A DNA stretch of 64,000 bases from Lachnospiraceae bacterium (GCA_910575775.1 CAJTEY010000018.1:2373-66372); one strand, 5' to 3'; counted from the stretch's first letter, positions 1 to 6,916 are shown. Notes: generated by a model not told the origin, from the sequence alone. A program made the numbers and translations.

Positions 1-257
1 CGGACATTTTTATCAATAAGCATGGACGCGGAATATTTGAGAAGAATTCCCTGCTTTGATGCTTTTTCTGCCAAGGTCAGTTTTTTTGTATATTCTTTTG
101 CCCATTCAATGGGATCCATATCACCACATCTGGCTTTGATTTCTTCAATGCTGCCAAGACGTTCAACAGTTTTGGTAGTTGTTTTGGTTCCAATACGGAC
201 AGATTTCTGAACATAATAAGTAGGCGAATTTTTAGATCCGGCACAAGTCAGTTTCAT
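1..257 (-). CDS. IS1634-type (IS4 superfamily) transposase, N-terminal part, runs off the window
   Basis: The minus strand from 257 reads MKLTCAGSKNSPTYYVQKSV and continues open to the window edge (85 residues). The opening, with RIGTKTTTKTVERLGS following, is the typical N terminus of IS1634-family DDE transposases. A GGAGGA ribosome site precedes the ATG by about 8 bases. The catalytic core would lie left of the window, so I cannot say whether the copy is intact. Its presence fits the accessory nature of the next 4.8 kb. Family recognition is from the N terminus only. Confidence 0.75.
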   Translation of the reverse strand, partial: MKLTCAGSKNSPTYYVQKSVRIGTKTTTKTVERLGSIEEIKARCGDMDPIEWAKEYTKKLTLAEKASKQGILLKYSASMLIDKNV

Positions 258-383
258 AAGGCATATCCTCCATACCTCTATTATAGCACAAATACGTATA
301 AATAGCCACATAAAATAAAAGAAAATTTGACAAAAAAATACAGGATTTATCGGGCCTGCAAGAATTTTTCTTTTATTCAACTG

Positions 384-566
384 TCAAACTACCGCTTTGC
401 CATCTTCTAGTTTATAAATTGAATCTTTAAAATCTAAAGTTTTAAAATTATCAATAACTTTTTTATAATCATCAATATCAACTTTAAATTTTTTAAATAT
501 ATTACTTAATTCAAAACCATTTTCTGTGACTTGTGCGAGCGCATCAGAAAATAATATAAGAATCAT
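384..566 (-). CDS. Small AT-rich open frame of unknown function, possibly the 3' end of a decayed gene
   Basis: A 60-codon frame, very AT-rich and lysine/aspartate-rich (KKFKVDIDDYKKVIDNFK), ending in KAVV and TGA. It has an in-frame stop directly before its ATG and no convincing ribosome site, so it may be only the tail of a once longer gene. Composition matches the neighbouring N-terminal half of the zinc-ribbon gene at 641 and contrasts with the rest of the window, suggesting a common foreign origin. No family recognised. Confidence 0.25.
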   Translation of the reverse strand: MILILFSDALAQVTENGFELSNIFKKFKVDIDDYKKVIDNFKTLDFKDSIYKLEDGKAVV

Positions 567-640
567 TTAACAAGTAACTTCCAATTATTTACTAAATGTA
601 GTAATATAAATATAAAATTAAAGAAGAAAGGATAATTATA

Positions 641-1126
641 ATGGCGTTAGAAGCAAGAATATGTCCGAAATGTGGTTCTAAAGGATTAGTACCTATAGAA
701 GCTGATGAAAAATGTTTTTGCGGAGGAACTAAAATAGTATTCAATGTAACAAAAGATGAATATATTAAAATGTCTGATTATGAAAGAAACCAGATGATAG
801 AAGAGATGGATATCCATCCACTAATTAGTGATGATGATGCTTATCTAATATATAATGTCACCCATTCAACAGAAATCATTGATGCAATGATTGAACTTAA
901 ACAGAAAGATATCATTGAGTATGGACTTAAATTATCTCAGTTCAAGAATCAGTTAGAGCAAAAACACCAGATTAATCAAAAGGAGAATAATCAAGTCCGC
1001 TGCCCCAGATGCGGTTCCACCAACATCACTGCAGGCCAGAGGGGTTATTCCCTTCTGACAGGCTTTGTGGGTTCCGGCAGCACCGTGAACCGCTGTGCGA
1101 GCTGCGGGCATAAGTGGAAGCCCTAG
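641..1126 (+). CDS. Chimeric zinc-ribbon protein
   Basis: 161 residues with a Cys-rich start (C8-x2-C11, C25-x-C27) and a C-terminal zinc ribbon (C121-x2-C124 ... C152-x2-C155, ending GHKWKP). The ATG follows AGAAAGGATAATTATA. The first about 350 bases are AT-rich and the last about 135 are GC-rich, with a sharp change near 990, exactly where similarity to the fragment at 3599-3730 begins. The gene therefore looks like a fusion of an AT-rich N-terminal domain to a recombining zinc-ribbon 3' cassette. Function unknown; zinc or nucleic-acid binding is the usual expectation for such ribbons. Confidence 0.7.
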   Translation: MALEARICPKCGSKGLVPIEADEKCFCGGTKIVFNVTKDEYIKMSDYERNQMIEEMDIHPLISDDDAYLIYNVTHSTEIIDAMIELKQKDIIEYGLKLSQFKNQLEQKHQINQKENNQVRCPRCGSTNITAGQRGYSLLTGFVGSGSTVNRCASCGHKWKP

Positions 1127-1318
1127 ACTCTGTATATGGCGGGCGGCGCAGGGTGTTCCTAAGGTCGTCCTGCGCCGCCCGCCTTTTCACATGCAGTTCT
1201 ATATCATCTGCCTTTCCAGGCGCTGTTTCAGCCATACATGTTTTTGGAAGCCATCATATGGCAGGGCACAGCTGCCCGCTATTTTTTACGCGCCGCATAG
1301 CTGCGGTGAACTTTTTCA
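995..1318. repeat. Long diverged direct repeat, copy A (zinc-ribbon 3' end plus downstream hairpins)
   Basis: From the zinc-ribbon codons at 995 through the hairpin ending at 1318 this sequence matches 3599-3887. The shared parts are the ribbon coding end, a stretch containing CACATGCAGTTCTATATC, the GCCATCATATGGC palindrome and the hairpin CCGCAGCTATGCGG (minus strand). Copy A has about 29 extra bases between the last two blocks that form a second hairpin (GGGCA-GCTG-TGCCC). Identity is high by eye; no alignment was run. Confidence 0.8.
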
Positions 1319-1665
1319 CTGCCACGCTCAATGGCAGGGGTCTGACTATGCCTTCACGGGTACCTGAAAGATACCTGCGCCCTCCTGGTAGTCGATGGGA
1401 GCGGCACTTGCCCTGACGGGCAGTACGCCTCTCTGCAAGTTGAGTCATCATGCTACATGACGAGTCACATGAGCTGTTCTTGTCCTTGTCCGGCCCTTGC
1501 GGAATCCGGAAGCTGCGTAGTTCACACACAGCCATATCGGAGGTCTGCGGTATAGCGGCCGCAGTTTTTTACCAATATACCCTCCTGTACTGTTCCGTAC
1601 AGTTCTTAGTGTTTTGCCCGGGGATTCCCACCCCGGCACGGGGTATATATTGAGCCTCGCACATT
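1250..1665 (-). ncRNA. Large structured RNA, HEARO/omega-RNA-like, without an adjacent IscB/IsrB gene
   Basis: Read leftward, this stretch without a convincing gene is packed with stems. An outer helix CAATATA(TA)CCC (1641-1652) with GGGTATATTG encloses CCCCG-TGC-CGGGG, then GGGGTGGGAATCCCC, the single-stranded CACTAAGA, and CTGTAC-GGAACA-GTACAG followed by GAGGG. Further along come CTGCGG...CCGCAG, TGCCC-GTCA-GGGCA, CTGCCA-TTGAGCG-TGGCAG, CCGCAG-CT-ATGCGG-type and GGGCA-GCTG-TGCCC hairpins. The order GGGUGGGNNNCCC, then CUAAGA, then a hairpin and GGAGGGUAUAU is what I remember of HEARO/omega-RNA upstream of IscB/IsrB, but that is from memory. No RuvC/HNH protein is present on either side. 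The structure is well supported; the family name less so. Confidence 0.6.
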
Positions 1666-1684
1666 ATGCGTGATCTGTTTTATG

Positions 1685-2896
1685 CTAACCCAAGTTTTTT
1701 GCACCGGCGACAGCGCCGCCGATCGTACCCAGTGTCCCTAAAACACCGAGCTTGTCGGTAATGAAGTCCAGCACGTTCACTGCACCGTTCCCGAAATCCA
1801 GAATCCCCTTTAACAGGCCGTCGCCCGCAAGCGTGTCCGCGAACTGCTGGAAGGACGCTTTCAGACGGTCAAGGGAATACTGGATGCCCTGTTCGTATTC
1901 CGCCTGTGCCGCCAGAGCGGAGCCGGAAGCATTTCCCGCTGACTGGTAGGCAGTCTCGATGGCGGAGACATTGTCCAGCACAGAGCCGAGGGCGTCTCCC
2001 TGTGAACCGGCCAGGGCATCCAGGAGCCAGCCCTGTTCGGATTCGGAGAGGTTCTGCCATTCCTGCCCGATCCCCACAACGATGCTGTAGAGATCCTTTA
2101 GCTGTGTGCCGGATGCGTCAGCCATGATATCAAAGCCTGTCAGATCCTGCACCAGATCCCTTAACTGTGCGGCAGATGATACCATCCCGGCAGTCTCTGC
2201 CCCTGCCGCCTCAAGTTCCTGCCTTGTGCCGTAAATGTGGGTTTCCACGGCATTCCATAAATCAGAGACTGTCCCGGGATCGGTAATGACACTGTCAGCC
2301 CCGGTAACCAGGGCGATGGTCTGTGAGAGATCCGTGTCTGCGGTGCGGAAAGAGGCCGCGCTTTCCTGCAATGCCCTGCCGATTCCGGCGGGGTCGACAG
2401 AAAGGTCGTTACCTGCCCTGGCCATCATGTCAAGAAGCTGCATGACCTCCCCGGCTTCCAGCTGTAATCCCTGCATGGTGGAAGCCAGCGCCTCACTGGA
2501 TGCGCCAGGGTCCATGCCGGTGATGTGGCTGTATAAGGCGGCAGTCTCAGCCAGAGCCTTAGCATCCGGCAGACCGTAGCCCATCCGGCTCCACTCGGCG
2601 GTAATGCCGATCAGGTCACTGACAGAGACGCCGTATTTCTGTGCGCTTTTCGCGGCCTGTTCAAAGTAAGCCTGAAGCTCGGAAGCGGATGCACCGCTGG
2701 ACTGGCTTAAATTGGTCATGGCGGCATCCACTTTCATGGCTTCTTCCGGGATCACTTTCAGGTATTCCAGAAGACCGGCGATATCCAGGAAGCGGGAGGC
2801 CCAGTCGAAAGAAACGTGTTTCTGTTTTTTGGGTGTACTGGTTTTTGTCCCCTGGGTTTCGGAACTTTCCAGAACTTCCATCAAAGAATCATCCAT
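1685..2896 (-). CDS. Phage tail tape-measure-like protein, C-terminally truncated
   Basis: 403 residues from the ATG at 2896, chosen because AAAAGGAGG lies just before it. The protein is alanine- and glycine-rich and helical, with typical tape-measure features: early GASASELQAYFEQAAKSAQKY, then LASTMQGLQLEAGEVMQLLD, and a hydrophobic glycine-rich end (LGTLGTIGGAVAGAKNLG). Tape-measure proteins normally continue for many hundreds of residues; here a TAG stops the frame after the first hydrophobic segment and the structured RNA begins about 20 bases later. I infer the gene was cut by insertion or deletion. It lies downstream, on the same strand, of the tail-like genes at 6.9-8.7 kb. Confidence 0.7.
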   Translation of the reverse strand: MDDSLMEVLESSETQGTKTSTPKKQKHVSFDWASRFLDIAGLLEYLKVIPEEAMKVDAAMTNLSQSSGASASELQAYFEQAAKSAQKYGVSVSDLIGITAEWSRMGYGLPDAKALAETAALYSHITGMDPGASSEALASTMQGLQLEAGEVMQLLDMMARAGNDLSVDPAGIGRALQESAASFRTADTDLSQTIALVTGADSVITDPGTVSDLWNAVETHIYGTRQELEAAGAETAGMVSSAAQLRDLVQDLTGFDIMADASGTQLKDLYSIVVGIGQEWQNLSESEQGWLLDALAGSQGDALGSVLDNVSAIETAYQSAGNASGSALAAQAEYEQGIQYSLDRLKASFQQFADTLAGDGLLKGILDFGNGAVNVLDFITDKLGVLGTLGTIGGAVAGAKNLG

Positions 2897-2952
2897 AGAT
2901 TTTCCTCCTTTTAAATTTGTGGTGTGTAGGTTGTCTTTTTTTATTTCCGGCC

Positions 2953-3056
2953 TCTGTAGACCGCCACAGTACGGGAAGCGGAATAGTGATTGCATCGTCC
3001 TGTATTCTGGCGGAGGGCAGAAAAATAAAAAAGACGCATGTTTTGATACATACGCC
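2953..3056. repeat. Diverged repeat, copy 1, with a leftward terminator
   Basis: The block containing CCACAGTACGGGAAG and TGTATTCTGGCGGAGGGCAG is clearly related to 4175-4260 (CACAGTACAGGAAG, TGTATTCTGACGGAGTGCAG). It is followed by a hairpin GCGTATGT...ACATGCGT with a T-run on the minus strand (about 3026-3056), which would terminate the Rpn-type gene remnant at 3098. Both copies carry a terminator in the same relative position, so the repeat is probably the conserved 3' flank of such genes. Confidence 0.6.
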
Positions 3057-3097
3057 CTTTACGCGGTTATCTTAATATTAAATTGTATGTCCGCTCT

Positions 3098-3550
3098 TCA
3101 TTCTTTTTTCAGTTTTTTGACCTCGTCAAGTGAAAGTCCGGCATATTCCGCAATTTTCTCAAGGGTCAGGATGCCGTCTGATAACATTCTTTTTGCGGAA
3201 TCAATCGCCCCTTCTTTTAAAGTCTGATTTCTCATAGCTTCCATAGCACGGCACATAATCTCAATTCCTTCCTTGCTTTCTTTGAAAAATTTTACTCGTT
3301 CCGCAAGCACTCCATAATACATATCTGCAGCGTCTGTACAGGAGAAGTCATGCATCAGCTTTCCGATTGCTGTATCTCCACGGTAAGCGCCATTTACATA
3401 CAGTATATGTGAGCCGTCATCAAATCTTTCTCCAGTGTCCAAAAAGCAGCGTTCAACCGAATAGAGCGGCAGACCTTTTCCTATTACGTCATTTTCTGTA
3501 ATAAAGATTACCCATGTTTCTGGCAGATTATCAAACTCAGCCAATTTAAA
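3098..3550 (-). pseudogene. Rpn family recombination-promoting nuclease / putative transposase, C-terminal fragment
   Basis: The frame from about 3550 leftward (LAEFDNLPETWVIFITENDV ... GLPLYSVERCFLDTGERFDDG) is the C-terminal half of Rpn/PD-(D/E)XK proteins (TIGR01784 type), ending in the usual helical tail SLDEVKKLKKE. The catalytic N-terminal half is missing. Upstream of about 3550 the frame only reads the reverse of a zinc-ribbon fragment, so the junction between two unrelated remnants lies there. Such a fragment should be inactive. Confidence 0.75.
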
Positions 3551-3730
3551 ACCCAGGTACAACAGCAGGAAAACACCCGTGCGCAGGCAGCCAACACGGT
3601 GAAATGTCCCAGATGCGGCTCCGCCAACATCACTGCAGGACAGAGGGGATTTTCCCTTCTGACAGGTTTTGTGGGCTTTGGGAGAACCGTGAACCGCTGT
3701 GCCAACTGCGGACATAAATGGAGACCTTAG
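3551..3730 (+). pseudogene. Zinc-ribbon gene fragment, 3' end only
   Basis: The plus strand reads TQVQQQENTRAQAANTVKCP and on through a zinc ribbon (CPRCGS ... CANCGHKWRP) to TAG. It is nearly identical in the ribbon to the end of the gene at 641-1126. No start codon or ribosome site precedes it; the frame abuts the oppositely oriented Rpn remnant. It is a second copy of the ribbon cassette without an N-terminal domain. Confidence 0.8.
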
Positions 3731-3887
3731 ATTATGTATAAGGCAGAGTCGGACACGAGGGGACATCCTGTGCCGCCCACCTTTTCACATGCAGTTCTAT
3801 ATCATCTGCCTTTTCAGGCGCTATTTCAGCCATACATGTTTTTAAAAGCCATCATATGGCGCCGCATAGCTGCGGTGAACTTTTTCA
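3599..3887. repeat. Long diverged direct repeat, copy B
   Basis: Partner of 995-1318. It keeps the zinc-ribbon 3' end, the block with CACATGCAGTTCTATATC, the GCCATCATATGGC palindrome and the terminal hairpin, but lacks the 29-base second hairpin and all of the large RNA body that follows copy A. Confidence 0.8.
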
Positions 3888-4140
3888 TGCACTTACATAT
3901 ATTTCGATTCCTTCTTTTTGCACATTGGTATAAAAGGGATAAACTTACAGCCACTTTCTAAAATGCGTCTCGTTTTTGGCTATGGGTTTCATATCCGTGT
4001 CATACTCTTCATTAAAGTCGTATGTGATCCATGACAATTGTTTACGGAACTGTTCAATTTCTGAATCTTCCAAATCTACCAGAATCATAATATCTACATC
4101 GGAATCCTCTTTAAAGTCGCCTCTGGCATAGGTATCACCT
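3885..4140 (-). pseudogene. Nucleotidyltransferase (MNT type) fragment with an in-frame stop
   Basis: Leftward from about 4139 the frame reads GDTYARGDFKEDSDVDIMIL, the GSxARG...DxD motif of minimal nucleotidyltransferases, usually the antitoxin-side partner in HEPN-MNT pairs. It continues to HFRKWL, meets TAA, and then goes on in the same frame with VYPFYTNVQKEGIEIYVSA and TGA, which is the expected C terminus. The N-terminal part and any HEPN partner are absent. A point nonsense plus 5' loss makes it a pseudogene. Its TGA is shared with the end of repeat copy B. Confidence 0.8.
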
Positions 4141-4174
4141 TCTTTAATTCAACATAATCACTTCCAATGCTAAT

Positions 4175-4295
4175 CTACAAGTCGTCACAGTACAGGAAGT
4201 AATACTTACATGATATGTTCATGTATTCTGACGGAGTGCAGAACAATAATGGAGTCTGCGAATAAAAAGAGACGAAGCAGCCAGCCTCGTCTCTT
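4175..4295. repeat. Diverged repeat, copy 2, with a leftward terminator
   Basis: Partner of 2953-3056 (shared CACAGTAC(A/G)GGAAG and GTATTCTG(A/G)CGGAG(T/G)GCAGAA). It is followed by the minus-strand terminator AGAGACGA...TCGTCTCT with TTTTTATT (4262-4295). The gene it once flanked is gone. Confidence 0.6.
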
Positions 4296-4329
4296 CATAA
4301 GATATATGAAAATATTTGCTTTTAGAGCG

Positions 4330-4433
4330 AAAAAACATCCCATATCTGGAATGCTTTTCTACCAAAACCCTATGGTGGACGACATTACAGCCGCCTTACA
4401 TCCTCATGCACCGTATAAGGGAAATTACTTGGT
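4330..4433 (-). ncRNA. Candidate small RNA, about 100 nt
   Basis: A strong minus-strand promoter (4440-4468) would start a transcript near 4433. A simple intrinsic terminator, CATTCC-AGATAT-GGGATG followed by TTTTTT, ends it at 4330. In between, ACCAA...TTGGT, CCCT...AGGG and GGTG...CACC can form one long closed stem. No convincing ORF with a ribosome site lies inside. It may belong to one of the small RNA families described in gut Clostridiales, but I cannot name it. Confidence 0.5.
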
Positions 4434-4439
4434 AAAACA

Positions 4440-4468
4440 AATATATCATACTATAATTATATTGTCAA
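4440..4468 (-). promoter_or_regulatory. Sigma-A promoter of the small RNA
   Basis: On the minus strand TTGACA (4468-4463), a 17-base spacer and TATATT (4445-4440). It is close to consensus and lies just after the DUF3800 remnant, with nothing but the small RNA downstream. Confidence 0.6.
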
Positions 4469-4481
4469 GTAAGGCATAATG

Positions 4482-4748
4482 TTATTCATCGAGGAACAAT
4501 TTCGTATCGTGATTAGTTGAAAAATCAAAAATTCTTTTTCCACATAAACAGTCTTGCAGTAGTCTGATATTCCGGACAGACGTTTTATCATGTTTTTCAA
4601 GATTTCTGTAGAAAGTATTTGATACAAAATCAATTAGCTGTACCAGAGGATGATACTTTGAATCTACATAAGTAACATCGAAATGGTTGCATATGGGATT
4701 TACAATATTTAACTGCTGATTAAGATATCCATCCAAAGCTTTTGCCAT
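4482..4748 (-). CDS. DUF3800-like protein, C-terminal remnant
   Basis: 88 residues, AT-rich, containing YVDSKYHPLVQLIDFVSNTF, the conserved C-terminal segment of DUF3800 proteins (an RNase H-like fold family common near mobile elements). The usual length is over 200 residues with an N-terminal DxS motif; that half is missing. The ATG at 4748 has only a weak GAGAGAATG ribosome site. It is probably a decayed gene rather than a functional short one. Confidence 0.55.
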   Translation of the reverse strand: MAKALDGYLNQQLNIVNPICNHFDVTYVDSKYHPLVQLIDFVSNTFYRNLEKHDKTSVRNIRLLQDCLCGKRIFDFSTNHDTKLFLDE

Positions 4749-4851
4749 AGTTCATTCTCTCTGTTGTAAATGTTTTGATCATAATTTATCAATAATATAT
4801 AATATATCACAAAATAGAAAGGAACGCTATCAAAATTTTGTGTAAAACTTT

Positions 4852-5361
4852 TTAAAACCCCTCCCGCATCTTCCGCATATAAGCATCATTAATCAGCTCC
4901 ATGGAGATCTCCACTTCACCGTTTTCAAGGCCGTTTTCCGAAAGGATCTGCTCGTATTTTTCATAAATACGGATGCAGTGCTGGAAGCTGTCCTTGTTGC
5001 AGGGTTTCCCATCGGAAACCTTGGTGGCGAAATTGTTGATTTCCCAGCGCATGTCGTCGATTTCCTTATCCACAAACATCCGGGTGAGCTTTTTTATGTC
5101 TGCCGAGATCTCCTCATCCCGTCTGTCGGACTTTTGCATGTCGTGTTCATGCTGTGTCTGCAGGGCAGCCAGGTTCTGGGAGGTCTGGATCAGCAGCTCG
5201 TGTTCCTCCCGTCTCTGACGCATCCATTTTGTCTCAAGACCGAGCTTTTCCACAAAACTCTCCAAAAGGGAGAGTATGGCCTTTGTTCCGGCCAGAATGG
5301 CAACCGCAGCGGGAAGCACAGATACATAGTCAATTTTTGTAAGTTCTATCATTTCATTCAT
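4852..5361 (-). CDS. Phage protein with N-terminal membrane segment and coiled coil, next to the lysis genes
   Basis: 169 residues. Residues about 12-33 are hydrophobic (SVLPAAVAILAGTKAILSLL), followed by a charged coiled coil to about 110 and a helical domain with EINNFATKVSDGKP and YEKYEQILSENGLENG. This pattern recurs beside phage holin/lysin genes. It starts 30 bases after the endolysin stop, with AAAAGGA before the ATG, so it is the last gene of the lysis operon. Exact role unknown; a membrane-associated accessory lysis protein is a guess. Confidence 0.65.
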   Translation of the reverse strand: MNEMIELTKIDYVSVLPAAVAILAGTKAILSLLESFVEKLGLETKWMRQRREEHELLIQTSQNLAALQTQHEHDMQKSDRRDEEISADIKKLTRMFVDKEIDDMRWEINNFATKVSDGKPCNKDSFQHCIRIYEKYEQILSENGLENGEVEISMELINDAYMRKMREGF

Positions 5362-5391
5362 TTTAACAGTATCCTTTTCTCGATCGGAGCG

Positions 5392-6408
5392 TCACGCGTC
5401 TGCCGGTAAGACAGTCCCATCGGGAATGCGCACGGCCCACATATATTTTACCTGTTTTGCAAACAGATCCCATGTGTTCCTGATGCGGTTTTCCTTCGTG
5501 GACGCAGGGTCGTTGATATAGACATAACCGTCCTTGCAGTGATACAGAAGAATAAAATGACCTGCGCTTGTCCAATGTCCTTTTCCCATACAGGCAATCA
5601 CCCAGCCGCCGTTTTGCAGTGTCTGCAGAGCCTTTTCATGGGCGGGTGAGGAGGTTTTTCCATAGAGGTTTGACTGGTTCAGACGCTCGCATGGGATGCC
5701 GTAGGCGGAAAACTGGGGGACGAAATAGGAGTAGTAAGTTCCCTGATTCAGCGCTTTATAGCCGTGGGACATGGACCACTGCGCGGTGGTGACGGGGGTT
5801 ACCGAGGGGTCTTTCAAGGTGGCTATCACCATAGCGGAAACGGCGACGCCGCAGCCGGCACTGCCGATGGTTTTTTGCTCGCCTTTGGCGGAGTAGTTGT
5901 GCGATTTCCAGCGCGGATCGGTCTGCATATAGCTGACGGGTCTGATGTATGCGGGGGATGAGGCGGTGGAATCCGGGGAGACAGGCGTATCAAACAGCGT
6001 TTTCTCAGCGGCGCGTCTGTTGACAAGTCCCTTAAGTACTTTTCCGCCGGCCTTGCGGTAGGCGGGGATTTTTTCGCTGATCTGTGCAATGCTGCGCGCG
6101 CCGCCGTCCAGCAGGGTTCTCAGGTTTCCGGCGCCGCAGTTATAGGTAAAGCTGACGAGGGCGTCGAACTGGTTCTGGTTCCACTGGTAAACGGCCATAT
6201 AGCGGTTTACGGCTTTCTCGGCGTTTGCGCAGTCGGCGCGCAGATAGGCGTCCGCCTGTGTCTGGGTGATGGTCTGGCCTTCGGACACGCTGGAGGTGTG
6301 GCCGTATCCGATGGTCCACACGCCGACGCTGTCCTGGTAGGCGGTTAGACGAAGGCCCTCAAACCGTTTGATGAGGGCAAGGCCGTTTTCACTGATTTTT
6401 CTATTCAT
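5392..6408 (-). CDS. Bifunctional endolysin: GH24 lysozyme plus C39-type peptidase domain
   Basis: 338 residues, two domains. Residues 1-145 are a T4-lysozyme-like GH24 domain with E17, D26 and T32 in the same 9- and 6-residue spacing as the T4 triad (KRFEG, AYQD, WTIGYGHT). After a Ser/Pro/Thr linker (about 142-152), residues 155-330 form a papain-like C39_2 domain with C186 (GSAGCGVAVSAM), H284 (SAGHFILL) and D300 (INDPAS). There is no signal peptide, so export would depend on the holin encoded 4 bases upstream. A muramidase with a cysteine peptidase or amidase in one lysin is less common than single-domain lysins. Confidence 0.88.
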   Translation of the reverse strand: MNRKISENGLALIKRFEGLRLTAYQDSVGVWTIGYGHTSSVSEGQTITQTQADAYLRADCANAEKAVNRYMAVYQWNQNQFDALVSFTYNCGAGNLRTLLDGGARSIAQISEKIPAYRKAGGKVLKGLVNRRAAEKTLFDTPVSPDSTASSPAYIRPVSYMQTDPRWKSHNYSAKGEQKTIGSAGCGVAVSAMVIATLKDPSVTPVTTAQWSMSHGYKALNQGTYYSYFVPQFSAYGIPCERLNQSNLYGKTSSPAHEKALQTLQNGGWVIACMGKGHWTSAGHFILLYHCKDGYVYINDPASTKENRIRNTWDLFAKQVKYMWAVRIPDGTVLPADA

Positions 6409-6412
6409 ATAA

Positions 6413-6829
6413 TCACATCCTCGTATTATTTGTTTTGGCCGCCTGAACGGAGGCTTCTATTTTTAGTTGCAGCCAGTTGTCAAAGGAACCGTACACGCTG
6501 GCCACCGCTTTTTTTGACTCTTCGGAGACGGAGAGGAGGGCCGCATTGTATGCTTTCTGCTTTGCCTCTTCCCATGCGCTCTGTGTAAATTCGCCTCTTG
6601 CTTTCAGGGTGTCCACAAAGGTCTGGTTGACGTACAGTACGGCATCCATGACGTCGGACAGGGCGTCTTTTATGAGGATACTTCGCGCCTCTGTCTTTGC
6701 TGCCTCCTCGATGAAAGCACTCTCCCTGATTCTGGCCTGAATAAAATTGACGGTATATTTTGCGGCCACAGGCAGAATGGCCGTCAGAACAATGTATAAA
6801 ATATATTGGATCATCTCTGTAAAACTCAT
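6413..6829 (-). CDS. Phage holin, LLH family type
   Basis: 138 residues from the ATG at 6829, chosen because GGAGGAAAT precedes it (a longer frame starts at 6886 without a ribosome site). One N-terminal membrane segment (about 6-26, MIQYILYIVLTAILPVAAKY) is followed by a long amphipathic helical tail with an alanine-rich, lysine-rich region. This is the layout of Phage_holin_6_1/LLH holins. It would permeabilise the membrane so the endolysin can act. The next gene starts 4 bases after its stop. Confidence 0.75.
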   Translation of the reverse strand: MSFTEMIQYILYIVLTAILPVAAKYTVNFIQARIRESAFIEEAAKTEARSILIKDALSDVMDAVLYVNQTFVDTLKARGEFTQSAWEEAKQKAYNAALLSVSEESKKAVASVYGSFDNWLQLKIEASVQAAKTNNTRM

Positions 6830-6862
6830 ATTTCCTCCATTCCGCAGCGGTTTGTGTGGCGT

Positions 6863-6903
6863 AAAAAAAAGGGATAACAGATACAAAATGTAAATGTTAT
6901 CCC
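6863..6903 (-). terminator. Intrinsic terminator between the tail-tube-like gene and the holin
   Basis: On the minus strand GGGATAACA, a 15-base loop, TGTTATCCC and eight T. It sits 14 bases after the tail-tube stop and 34 bases before the holin ATG. No promoter fits in that gap, so lysis genes must rely on read-through, antitermination or a polymerase that ignores the hairpin. Confidence 0.9.
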
Positions 6904-6916
6904 TGTGATGAGACTT

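Noticed and set aside
1254..1535. 93-codon minus-strand open frame inside the large RNA
   Set aside because: No ribosome site, odd amino-acid content, and it runs across many perfect hairpins; better explained as non-coding RNA.
1250..1665. Group II intron (GTGCGAGG resembles an intron 5' end)
   Set aside because: No reverse-transcriptase gene and no domain V-like hairpin with the expected AGC/GTT bulge pattern was found.
4210..4479. 89-codon plus-strand open frame
   Set aside because: It crosses two leftward terminators, a leftward promoter and a repeat; no ribosome site.
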